Shown here piece after piece: positions 31,086 through 38,612 of a stretch of DNA of 48,791 nt. The position numbers and the translations under genes were made by a program. Below the pieces are notes generated by a model. It saw only the letters and a program-made list of their open reading frames with translations, was not told the DNA's origin and made no database searches. The DNA comes from an uncultured Marvinbryantia sp. (GTDB taxonomy: Bacteria; Bacillota; Clostridia; Lachnospirales; Lachnospiraceae). How positions within the stretch are numbered: the first letter of the stretch is position 1; every line of letters begins with the position of its first letter. Location of the stretch: assembly GCA_947630735.1 (NCBI GenBank), contig CANRIR010000015.1, positions 1-48,791 on the forward strand, written 5' to 3'.

Positions 31086-32279
31086 ATGGGAATGGAGACA
31101 TTGGCAGACATTCGAGGTGCGCTTCACGCGCGCGAGATGCAGGTGTATTACCAGCCGCAATATGACGCACTGACGGGCAAACTGGTGGGCGCGGAGGCGC
31201 TGGCGCGCTGGGTAAAGCCGGACGGCACGGTCATTATGCCGGGCAGCTTTATACCGGTCCTGGAGGAATCGGACGCCATCATGGAGCTGGACTGGTATAT
31301 GTACCGGGAAACCTGCGGATTTTTAAAGCGCCAGGCGCAGCAGGGGATCGGGCAGGTGCCGCTCTCCGTCAATTTTTCCAGGCGTCATGTGGCGGAGAAG
31401 GATTTTGTGGAAAAGCTCTGCGCGGTGGCGGACGAGTGCGGCGCGGACCGGAAATACATTGTGGTGGAGATCACGGAGTCCGCTCTGGCGGGCCGCGAGG
31501 ACGCCATAAAAGAACTTGTGAGGCAGGTGCGGGAAGCGGGGTTCCGCGTGGCCATCGACGATTTCGGGAGCGGGCTTTCTTCCCTGAGTTTTGTAAAAGA
31601 TATAGAAGTGGATGTGCTGAAGATCGACAAGTCCCTTTTGAGCAACAACTGCGAGAATGAGAAAGAGCGCATCGTGCTGGAGAGCATTTTTACCTTTGCC
31701 CACCGCCTGAAGCTGACCACGGTGGCGGAGGGGGTGGAGACCCGGCAGCAGCTGGGCTTTCTGCGCACCTGCAGCTGCAAGGTCATCCAGGGCTTCCTCT
31801 TCGCGAAGCCCATGCCCGCGGAGGATTTCTGGCGTCTGGCCATGGAGCGCCCGAAGGCGGAGGAGACGGAGGACATTCTGGTCACGCAGCCGCCGTCCAG
31901 CGCCGTGCAGCTGCTTCTGGACGCCGTGTTCATCCGCTATCCGCTGGTCATTTTCTCCAACCTGACGCGGAACAGCTTTTATATGATGGCGTACGAGAAT
32001 TTTACCAGGCAGTCCTGCCCTTCCACAGGCGTGTTTGAGGAGCTGATCCAGCACGGCGCGTCCACCATGTACCCGGACGACCAGCAGCTTTTCCTGGACA
32101 CCTTCAGCATTGAGAACCAGATGAAAGCGTACAGGCGGGGCGACAAGTTCATCAGCGTCGTCACGCGCCAACTGGGGGACGACGGCATTTACCGCCGTGT
32201 GGAGACCACAAATTACTTTGTGAAAAACCCCTCCGTGGACGATGTGCTGGTCATCAGCCTGTGCCATAATCTGGATTAA
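31086..32279 (+). CDS. EAL-domain c-di-GMP phosphodiesterase with C-terminal sensor-like region
   Basis: A 397-aa cytoplasmic protein. Residues ~8-250 are a full EAL domain: YYQPQYD, the EALARW signature, VNFSRRH, EITES, IDDFGSG and AEGVE supply the metal- and substrate-binding residues, so hydrolysis of cyclic di-GMP to pGpG is expected. The remaining ~130 residues (FIRYPLVIFSNLTRNSFYMM..., EELIQHGAS, VVTRQLGDDGIYRRVET) look like a PAS-type module placed after, not before, the EAL domain. There is no GGDEF domain. It starts at an ATG with GGAGG a few bases upstream. Confidence 0.92.
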   Translation: MGMETLADIRGALHAREMQVYYQPQYDALTGKLVGAEALARWVKPDGTVIMPGSFIPVLEESDAIMELDWYMYRETCGFLKRQAQQGIGQVPLSVNFSRRHVAEKDFVEKLCAVADECGADRKYIVVEITESALAGREDAIKELVRQVREAGFRVAIDDFGSGLSSLSFVKDIEVDVLKIDKSLLSNNCENEKERIVLESIFTFAHRLKLTTVAEGVETRQQLGFLRTCSCKVIQGFLFAKPMPAEDFWRLAMERPKAEETEDILVTQPPSSAVQLLLDAVFIRYPLVIFSNLTRNSFYMMAYENFTRQSCPSTGVFEELIQHGASTMYPDDQQLFLDTFSIENQMKAYRRGDKFISVVTRQLGDDGIYRRVETTNYFVKNPSVDDVLVISLCHNLD

Positions 32280-32357
32280 AACGGCCCGGGCGGGGGTATG
32301 GATCTTTTTTGTGAAAAACTGATAAGACAGATGCAAAAAATACATGGTATTTCGTAG

Positions 32358-32386
32358 TTGACAACAAAAAATGTTCAGTGTATAGT
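32358..32386 (+). promoter_or_regulatory. Promoter of the second sugar-importer operon
   Basis: Perfect -35 TTGACA (32358-32363), 17-base spacer, -10 TATAGT (32381-32386), ~75 bases before the binding-protein gene. It is a strong promoter, as expected for an abundant binding protein; no clear CRE or LacI operator could be assigned. Confidence 0.85.
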
Positions 32387-32461
32387 AGTATCAAGGCTGG
32401 AGAGTTATGCATATTGCACACCCGGCACGGCACAAAATAACACATTATAAGGAGGCAAAGT

Positions 32462-33715
32462 ATGAGAGTAAAGAAAGTATTAGCCTGCACACTTGCAGCG
32501 GCGACAGTGATGTCCTCCGCAGCATACGTGAGCGCAGAAGAAACCATTTCCCTTACCCTGTGGGGCGCAGAGGAAGATCAGACTCTGCTGGGAGAGCTGG
32601 TCGAGGAATTTAAGGCGCAGTATCCGGATCAGACATTTGATATTCAGATCGGCGTAGAGTCCGAGTCCACGGCAAAAGATACCATTCTTACCGACGTTGA
32701 GGCGGCGGCGGATGTATTCGCATTCGCGAGCGATCAGATCTTTGACCTGGTAAACGCGGGCGCTCTGCTGAACCTGGAAGAGTACGGTGAGGTTCTCTCC
32801 ATGGCTGGCAAGACGCTGGACGATGTCAAGGCCGCAAACGTAGCGGGTTCCGTGGAAGCGGCAACCGTGGACGGCAGCCTGTACGCGTTCCCGAGAGCAG
32901 CGGACAACGGCTATTTCCTGTATTATGATTCCTCCGTTCTCACCGAGGAGGACGTGGCGTCCTGGGATTCCCTTCTGGCAGCGGCGGAAGCGGCCGGCAA
33001 GCAGGTTGGCATGACCCTCGCATCCGGCTGGTATAACGCATCCTTCTTCTACGGCGCAGGCTTCACAAACGCGCTGAACGAGGACGGCACCACCGCTATG
33101 GACTGGAACGGCACAAGCCCGGCGGGCTACACCGGCGTTGACGTGGTTAAGGGCATGATCGGCATTGCGAGCAGCCCGGCATTCATGGCGATCGCTGACG
33201 GCGACATCACAAACCAGATCGCGGGCGGACAGCTCTGCGCGGTTGTATCCGGTACCTGGGATGCACAGGCGGCGCAGACAGCGTTCGGCGACGGCTATGC
33301 GGCGACCAAGCTGCCCACCTTTACCGTAGCGGGCGAGCAGGTGCAGCAGGGTTCTGTGGCTGGTTACAAGTTTGTGGGCGTAAACGGTTACTCCGTAAAT
33401 TCCGGCTGGGCGGTTCTGCTTGCTGAGTTCATCACAAACGAGTCCTCTCAGCAGAAGTTCTTCGACCAGCGTGAGAGCGGCCCCAGCAACAGCAACGTGC
33501 TGGCATCCGACGCGGTGTCTGCAAACCTGGCTCTGTCGGCCCTCGGCAAACAGGCTGAGTTCGGCGTAGTGCAGAACGTAGGCGGCAAATTCTGGGATCC
33601 GTCGGCAACCTTCGGCGAGCTGATCGCACAGGGCAACCTGTCCGCAGACGACGACGCAGGCATCCAGGAAGCTCTGGATACTCTGGTAGAGGGCGTAACC
33701 GCTCCGGTAGAATAA
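32462..33715 (+). CDS. Sugar ABC transporter binding protein without a lipobox
   Basis: A 417-aa secreted solute-binding protein of the MalE-like family. The N-terminus (MRVKKVLACTLAAATVMSS...) is a classical signal peptide ending AYVSA-EE. The only early cysteine is at residue 9 before the hydrophobic core, so there is no lipobox and no lipid anchor, unusual for a Gram-positive binding protein. The mature part starts SLTLWGAEEDQTLL and has the family's hinge segments. The ATG follows AAGGAGG. MalF- and MalG-like permeases follow. Because GH53 is in the same operon, galacto-oligosaccharides are likelier ligands than maltodextrin (inference). Confidence 0.92.
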   Translation: MRVKKVLACTLAAATVMSSAAYVSAEETISLTLWGAEEDQTLLGELVEEFKAQYPDQTFDIQIGVESESTAKDTILTDVEAAADVFAFASDQIFDLVNAGALLNLEEYGEVLSMAGKTLDDVKAANVAGSVEAATVDGSLYAFPRAADNGYFLYYDSSVLTEEDVASWDSLLAAAEAAGKQVGMTLASGWYNASFFYGAGFTNALNEDGTTAMDWNGTSPAGYTGVDVVKGMIGIASSPAFMAIADGDITNQIAGGQLCAVVSGTWDAQAAQTAFGDGYAATKLPTFTVAGEQVQQGSVAGYKFVGVNGYSVNSGWAVLLAEFITNESSQQKFFDQRESGPSNSNVLASDAVSANLALSALGKQAEFGVVQNVGGKFWDPSATFGELIAQGNLSADDDAGIQEALDTLVEGVTAPVE

Positions 33716-33802
33716 ATTTTGCGGAAGGCATATCGATCGTGCATGATGCAATGAGCAGTCTGCATATCGAAGCCGCAAGGCGAGCATGAGATAAAAAATG
33801 GG

Positions 33803-33837
33803 ACAGGCCCATATGCCTTGGCATGTGGGTCTGTTTT
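33803..33837 (+). terminator. Attenuator/terminator between binding protein and permease genes
   Basis: ACAGGCCCATATGCC (33803-33817) pairs with GGCATGTGGGTCTGT (33820-33834) with two G-U pairs, followed by TTTTC. It probably reduces permease expression relative to the binding protein. Confidence 0.85.
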
Positions 33838-33867
33838 CACAAAGAAATCTGTAACAGGGAGGTCTTT

Positions 33868-35328
33868 ATGGCAAATCAAAAGAAAGGCGGAGCGGTCGCC
33901 GCGGTGGGCGGTTTCTTTAAATCAGTGGGAGGCTTTCTTTCTGATTTCGGAACGGCGTTCGTCAAGGGCGACGTGTTTGTAAAATTATCCGCAGTGTGGA
34001 TGGGCGCGGGCTATGCGCGCCGCAGGCAGTATGCGAAAGCCGTCATCATGACGGCGCTCGAGGCTGCCGTCATCGCGTTCACGATCGTGTTCGCGATGCA
34101 GTATGTGCCGAAATTCGGCACGCTCGGAACCGTGACCATGGAGCGTGTGTTCAACATGCAGACCATGAAGAGTGAGTTTAATGATTACGACAATTCTTTC
34201 TCCATCCTGCTGTTCTCGCTGTTCAGTTTTGTGATCTGGGCGGCGGCGCTGGTCATCTGGATGAAGAATATTATCAATGTATACAGGCTCCAGAAGATGG
34301 ACGAGGCCGGGGAGCACATCAACACGTTCCGCGAGGACCTGCACTCTTACATAGAGGACAAGTTCCACATTACCCTGCTCACGCTTCCGGTGCTTGGCAT
34401 TACCGTATTTACGTTTGTACCCATTCTGCTGCTCATCTTCGTGGCCTTCACGAATTATGACCAGCAGCACATGCCTCCGTCGGCCCTGTTCTCCTGGACC
34501 GGGTTTACCAACTTTTTGAGCCTGTTCGGAGGCGGCGGCCTTACCACCACCTTCAGCTACGCCTTCGTGCGCGTGCTGGGCTGGACGCTGGTGTGGGCTT
34601 TCTTTGCAACCTTTACCACATACATCGGCGGCATCCTTCTGTCCCTGCTCTTGAACAGCCAGAAGACCAGGGCACCGAGGTTCTGGCGCACCCTGTTTAT
34701 CATTACCATCGCGGTGCCGCAGTTTGTGTCGCTGCTGCTGGTAAGGAACTTCTTCTCCAACGGCGGTATCGTAAACACCATCTGCGCAAACATCGGCCTT
34801 ACCGGGTTCCTGCGCAACATCGGCCTGGTATCCACCAGCTATATCCCGTTCCTCTCCGCGCCGGGCTGGGCGCACGTGATGATCATTCTCATCAATATCT
34901 GGATCGGTATTCCGTACCAGATGCTCATCGCCACGGGCGTGCTGATGAACCTTCCGGCGGATCAGCTGGAGAGCGCCAGGGTGGACGGCGCGAAGCCGTA
35001 CCAGATCTTTGCCAAGATTACCATGCCTTACATGCTGTTTGTCACGGGCCCCGCGCTGGTCACGGATTTCGTAAAGAACATCAACAACTTCAACGTGATC
35101 TATCTGCTGACGGAGGGTGTCTACACCACCACGAACCAGGCCATGGCGAACTCCCAGGCAAAGGAAGTAGACCTGCTGGTTACCTGGCTGTTCCGACTGA
35201 CGCAGGACTACTACAACTACAAGATGGCGTCCGCTATCGGTATCATCGTCTTTATCATCTGTGCGGTGTTTACGCTGTTCGCGTTTAACCGGATGATCGG
35301 AAACGGCAGAGAGGAGGATTACCAATAA
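33868..35328 (+). CDS. MalF-like sugar ABC permease
   Basis: A 486-aa permease. A long N-terminal extension (~170 residues with an amphipathic start, two membrane helices and a loop) precedes the core transmembrane domain. The EAA loop reads ESARVDGAKPYQIFAKITMP. This extended MalF form is found in maltose-type CUT1 importers and could contact the binding protein. ATG 33868 is set by GGGAGG; the longer ORF from 33823 lies inside the terminator. The stop overlaps the MalG-like start by one base (TAATG). Confidence 0.93.
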   Translation: MANQKKGGAVAAVGGFFKSVGGFLSDFGTAFVKGDVFVKLSAVWMGAGYARRRQYAKAVIMTALEAAVIAFTIVFAMQYVPKFGTLGTVTMERVFNMQTMKSEFNDYDNSFSILLFSLFSFVIWAAALVIWMKNIINVYRLQKMDEAGEHINTFREDLHSYIEDKFHITLLTLPVLGITVFTFVPILLLIFVAFTNYDQQHMPPSALFSWTGFTNFLSLFGGGGLTTTFSYAFVRVLGWTLVWAFFATFTTYIGGILLSLLLNSQKTRAPRFWRTLFIITIAVPQFVSLLLVRNFFSNGGIVNTICANIGLTGFLRNIGLVSTSYIPFLSAPGWAHVMIILINIWIGIPYQMLIATGVLMNLPADQLESARVDGAKPYQIFAKITMPYMLFVTGPALVTDFVKNINNFNVIYLLTEGVYTTTNQAMANSQAKEVDLLVTWLFRLTQDYYNYKMASAIGIIVFIICAVFTLFAFNRMIGNGREEDYQ

Positions 35329-36182
35329 TGAAAAAGATGAAAAGCAACCGGACTTCCCGGATCATTGGGCACAATGTCCTGATCGGCGTTCTGGCGTTTA
35401 TCTGGCTAATCCCCATCGTGTGGCTGGTGTGCACATCGTTCAGCTCTTATCCGGGCATGAACACCAGCACCTTTTTCCCGAAAGAGTGGAGCCTCATCCA
35501 CTATCAGAAGCTGTTCCACCCGGACACGGTGCAGCAGTTCCCGCGCTGGTTCATGAACACCTTTATCATCGCCTGCTTTACCACGGTCATCTCCACCTCG
35601 TTTGTGGTGATGGTGGCCTACGCCACGTCCGTGCTGCGGTTCCCCATGAGAAAACCGCTGATGAACATGGCGGTTATCCTGAATCTGTTTCCGGGCATGC
35701 TGTCCATGATCGCCGTGTACTTTGTGCTGAAAACCTTCAATCTGACCAACAGCTACGCGGGCCTTATCATGGTATATTCCGGGTCGGCCGGCCTGGGCTA
35801 CCTGATCGCGAAGGGATTCTTTGACACGGTTCCGCGCGCCCTGTGCGAGGCGGCGCGCATCGACGGGTGCAGCGAGGCGCGCATCTTCTGGCAGATCGTC
35901 ATCCCGATGAGCCGTCCAATCCTGGTCTACACTGTGATCAGCAGCTTCCTGGCTCCGTGGATGGATTTCGTGTTTGCCAAGATGATCTTAAACGCGGGCA
36001 TCTCCGCAAACTACACGGTGGCCATCGGTCTGTACAAGATGCTGGACAAGAGCCTGATCAACAGCTACTTTACCATCTTCTGCTGCGGCGGCGTGCTGGT
36101 GTCCGTGCCCATCTCCATCCTGTTCTTCATCATGCAGAAGTTCTATGTGGAGGGCATTACCGGAGGCGCTGTGAAGGGCTGA
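35328..36182 (+). CDS. MalG-like sugar ABC permease
   Basis: A 284-aa permease and partner of the MalF-like subunit, with six hydrophobic helices. The EAA loop is CEAARIDGCSEARIFWQIVIP, and the C-terminal end is VEGITGGAVKG as in MalG proteins. Its translation is coupled to malF by TAATG. It is followed by a terminator, so expression of the downstream glycan genes may be partly independent. As for the first importer, no ATPase gene is present. Confidence 0.93.
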   Translation: MKKMKSNRTSRIIGHNVLIGVLAFIWLIPIVWLVCTSFSSYPGMNTSTFFPKEWSLIHYQKLFHPDTVQQFPRWFMNTFIIACFTTVISTSFVVMVAYATSVLRFPMRKPLMNMAVILNLFPGMLSMIAVYFVLKTFNLTNSYAGLIMVYSGSAGLGYLIAKGFFDTVPRALCEAARIDGCSEARIFWQIVIPMSRPILVYTVISSFLAPWMDFVFAKMILNAGISANYTVAIGLYKMLDKSLINSYFTIFCCGGVLVSVPISILFFIMQKFYVEGITGGAVKG

Positions 36183-36314
36183 AGGATGCATGTCAGGGAA
36201 ACTGGCATATGGAACTATGACGACCATTCCCCATACCGCGATTCTTTCTATCGCGGCCCTGCCGGAAGGCATCGGGCGGGGAATCCAAAAAGACACAGAT
36301 TGCTGTGAGAAAAG

Positions 36315-36353
36315 TCCAGCACTTTCTGTCTGAAACGGAAAGTGTTGGATTTT
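36315..36353 (+). terminator. Terminator after the MalEFG-like genes
   Basis: TCCAGCACTTTC (36315-36326) pairs with GAAAGTGTTGGA (36338-36349) with one G-U pair, directly followed by TTTTC. Confidence 0.88.
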
Positions 36354-36538
36354 CTATCACGGCCTGTGCAGCAGGCCGTGATGCACGACGCGCATCGCGC
36401 GAAGCGCGATTTTTCATGCGCGTGTGTCCTTTATTTTCTATCACGGCCTGCTTCGCAGGCCGTGATGCACGACGCGCATCGTGCGAAGCGCGATTTTTCA
36501 TGCGCGTGTGACCGCGATTTTCATGCGCGTGTGTCCTT
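36350..36538. repeat. 84-bp hairpin repeat, two full copies plus a fragment
   Basis: Copies begin at 36350 and 36434 with TTTTCTATCACGGCCTG. Each contains the hairpin CACGGCCTG-loop-CAGGCCGTG, then GCACGACGCGCATCG(C/T)GCGAAGCGCGATTTTTCATGCGCGTGTG, which is itself self-complementary. A third partial copy (CGATTTTCATGCGCGTGTGTCC) ends at 36538, just before the next gene's ribosome site. It looks like a REP/ERIC-type palindromic unit. It fills most of the 384-base gap; no gene is present. Confidence 0.88.
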
Positions 36539-36566
36539 AAAAATCTAGGGAAAGGAACCATGATCT

Positions 36567-38405
36567 ATGGAACAATTTATTGTGAATATTATCCACCGCC
36601 CGGAGATGGTGCCGGAGTACGCCGAGAAGGTAACCGGCCACGGACAGGCGGAGGACATCGGGCGTAAGGCGCTGCTCACGGAGAGCCTGGACATCTTCAA
36701 GACGCAGCAGGAGGCGGCGCATAAGAATGGCCTGAAGACTACCATCGAGATGACCTACGCCAGCCTGTTCAACGACGAGGCGGTGGCGCTGGCGAAGGAA
36801 CATCATGAAAAATACGGGGACGAGATCGGGCTGACCCTGCTGGGGCTGCCCTGCAAGGAGTTCCGCGAAAAGTACAAGACGAAGGATTTCTGTATCTGGA
36901 TGTTCTCCATGGAGGACAAGAAGGCGATTGTGCAGGACGTGTTTGAAAAATTCCACGAGCGCTTCGGCTTTTACCCGGAATCCACCGGCTCCTATTATAT
37001 GGACGCGGAGCTGACCAACTACATCAAGGAGAAATATCCCTCCGTGAAGTGCGCGGTGGCCACCTGCTGGGAGGAGGGCCCCAAGGCGTACCACACCTGC
37101 AACAACAGCTGGTATACCTTTATGGACGGCGGCCCCTGGGCACCGTGGATCCCGTCCAAACAGAACACCCACGCGCCGGCCGCAAACGAGGAGGAGGATT
37201 CCGGCATCGTGGCCATTCCGCATCTGAGCCGCGATCTCATCGCCTGCTACGACGGGAACGGCTCCAATTTCGGAACCCATCCGCAGAACGTGCTGCGCGG
37301 CATGATCTACGATTCCAAAACCTGGGAGTACCCGTATCTGTACAACCTGATCGACCAGTACCGCTATCAGGCGAAGTTTAACAACGGCTACGCCTACAAT
37401 ATGATGTTTGTGGGGCCCGGCTGGATGAACAAGATGGGCCGCTGGGAAGCGCCCTACGAGCTTTTGAAAAAATCTTACGAGGACGGCTGCGCCTACTACG
37501 GAAAGCTGAAAAAAGAGGGCAGGCTCATCGACATGACCATGAGCGAGTTCGCCGACTATTACCGCCAGAAAAAGACCTACACGGAGCCGGAGTGCGCCCT
37601 CTGGAGAGACATTCTCTACGGCAGCAAGAAGCAGGTGTTCTGGTACTGCGACCCCTTCATGCGCGCGGGCATCAACATGGACCAGGGCGGCGCGATCGTG
37701 GATCTGCGGCCCTATGTGGCGAAGCTGAACTGGCCGGTGGGCATCGGCACGCCCCACATCCAGGACGCCAGCTATCCGTTCCTCATCCAGGAGAAATACC
37801 GCGCCGGGTACTTTACCCACTATGCGGGCGAGGGCACGGTGCGCAGCGCGAAGATCTGCCACAACGGCGAGGAAGTGGATCTGTGTCTGTGCCGCACGAA
37901 AGCGCATTTCAGTCAGGAGGGGAAAGACCGCATCCTCACGCTGGACCCGGTGGACATCGAGTTCGCGGATCTGACGGTAAAGCTGCAGACTGTGATCACT
38001 TTCCCGGAGGGGAGCGGTTCCGTCAAGATGGAGCGGAAGGTGCTGTCCATGAGCGATCCGTCCGCGGATGTGACCATCAACGAGTACATGGTGGGCTGCT
38101 ACGGGACCACGGAGTACACCGAGGATATGTCCAGCCTGGTGCTCTCGGCCGAGAAGGATGGGGCGTGCACGCAGCTTCCCTACGAGTACAAATGCAGGGA
38201 GTTCGCCTTAACAGGCGCGGACCGCGTGAGTTGCCTGGTGCCGCCCATCGACACAAAGGTCTCCATGACCTGCGAGGGCAGGGACAAAGAGGGCTACTTC
38301 AAGGAGGGCTATGCCTTCAGCCCCATGTTTACCCTGGGCTACACCGGAAAATTATGTGAAAAGGAGGTCTTTGCGACATGGCTCAATCTGGAAAAGGGAA
38401 ATTAA
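36567..38405 (+). CDS. Uncharacterised 612-aa protein with carbohydrate-active-enzyme-like N-terminus
   Basis: I cannot assign a named activity with confidence. The protein is cytoplasmic (no signal peptide), 612 aa. Residues ~1-330 look like a (beta/alpha) barrel of the NodB/polysaccharide-deacetylase or GH38/GH57 type (TTIEMTYASLF, GDEIGLTLLG, FGFYPESTGSYYMDAEL, aromatic-rich GGPWAPWIPSK, VGPGWMNKMGRWEAPYELL). Residues ~400-610 are beta-rich, like a sandwich domain. It may correspond to the structure-derived DUF3863/DUF3864 pair (uncertain). It starts at ATG 36567 with GGGAAAGGA. Context (galactan importer, GH53) points to oligosaccharide processing. Confidence 0.7.
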   Translation: MEQFIVNIIHRPEMVPEYAEKVTGHGQAEDIGRKALLTESLDIFKTQQEAAHKNGLKTTIEMTYASLFNDEAVALAKEHHEKYGDEIGLTLLGLPCKEFREKYKTKDFCIWMFSMEDKKAIVQDVFEKFHERFGFYPESTGSYYMDAELTNYIKEKYPSVKCAVATCWEEGPKAYHTCNNSWYTFMDGGPWAPWIPSKQNTHAPAANEEEDSGIVAIPHLSRDLIACYDGNGSNFGTHPQNVLRGMIYDSKTWEYPYLYNLIDQYRYQAKFNNGYAYNMMFVGPGWMNKMGRWEAPYELLKKSYEDGCAYYGKLKKEGRLIDMTMSEFADYYRQKKTYTEPECALWRDILYGSKKQVFWYCDPFMRAGINMDQGGAIVDLRPYVAKLNWPVGIGTPHIQDASYPFLIQEKYRAGYFTHYAGEGTVRSAKICHNGEEVDLCLCRTKAHFSQEGKDRILTLDPVDIEFADLTVKLQTVITFPEGSGSVKMERKVLSMSDPSADVTINEYMVGCYGTTEYTEDMSSLVLSAEKDGACTQLPYEYKCREFALTGADRVSCLVPPIDTKVSMTCEGRDKEGYFKEGYAFSPMFTLGYTGKLCEKEVFATWLNLEKGN

Positions 38406-38608
38406 ACTATCGCTGTCCGTCCTGCTTCATGCGCGATCTGGATCTCGATATGTTCTACGACAAAGACAAAAAAGAATACTACTGCATCCGCTGCCAGTAC
38501 CGGGGAACGGAGGAGGACGTCCTCGCGAAGAACGAGCTGGCGCGCTTCCGCTACGGCGATATTGCGAAGCGCTACGCGATGGAGGATTTTGAAAATTTTG
38601 AGGACTGA
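38378..38608 (+). CDS. Small zinc-ribbon protein
   Basis: A 76-aa protein with two CxxC knuckles (YRCPSCFMRD and YYCIRCQYRG), which would bind one zinc. A helical, acidic C-terminus follows (EEDVLAKNELARFRYGDIAKRYAMEDFENFED). It is a real gene despite overlapping the 3' end of the 612-aa protein by 28 bases: AAGGAGG lies 10 bases before its ATG, and it is nested between two operon genes. The GH53 start follows 4 bases after its stop. Function unknown; small ribbons often mediate protein or nucleic-acid contacts. Confidence 0.85.
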   Translation: MAQSGKGKLNYRCPSCFMRDLDLDMFYDKDKKEYYCIRCQYRGTEEDVLAKNELARFRYGDIAKRYAMEDFENFED

Positions 38609-38612
38609 GCGA

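Noticed and set aside
32462-36182. Naming the importer malEFG for maltose
   Set aside because: The family resemblance is to maltose-type importers, but GH53 and the absence of any amylase or maltose phosphorylase nearby make galacto-oligosaccharides more likely; no gene symbols were given.
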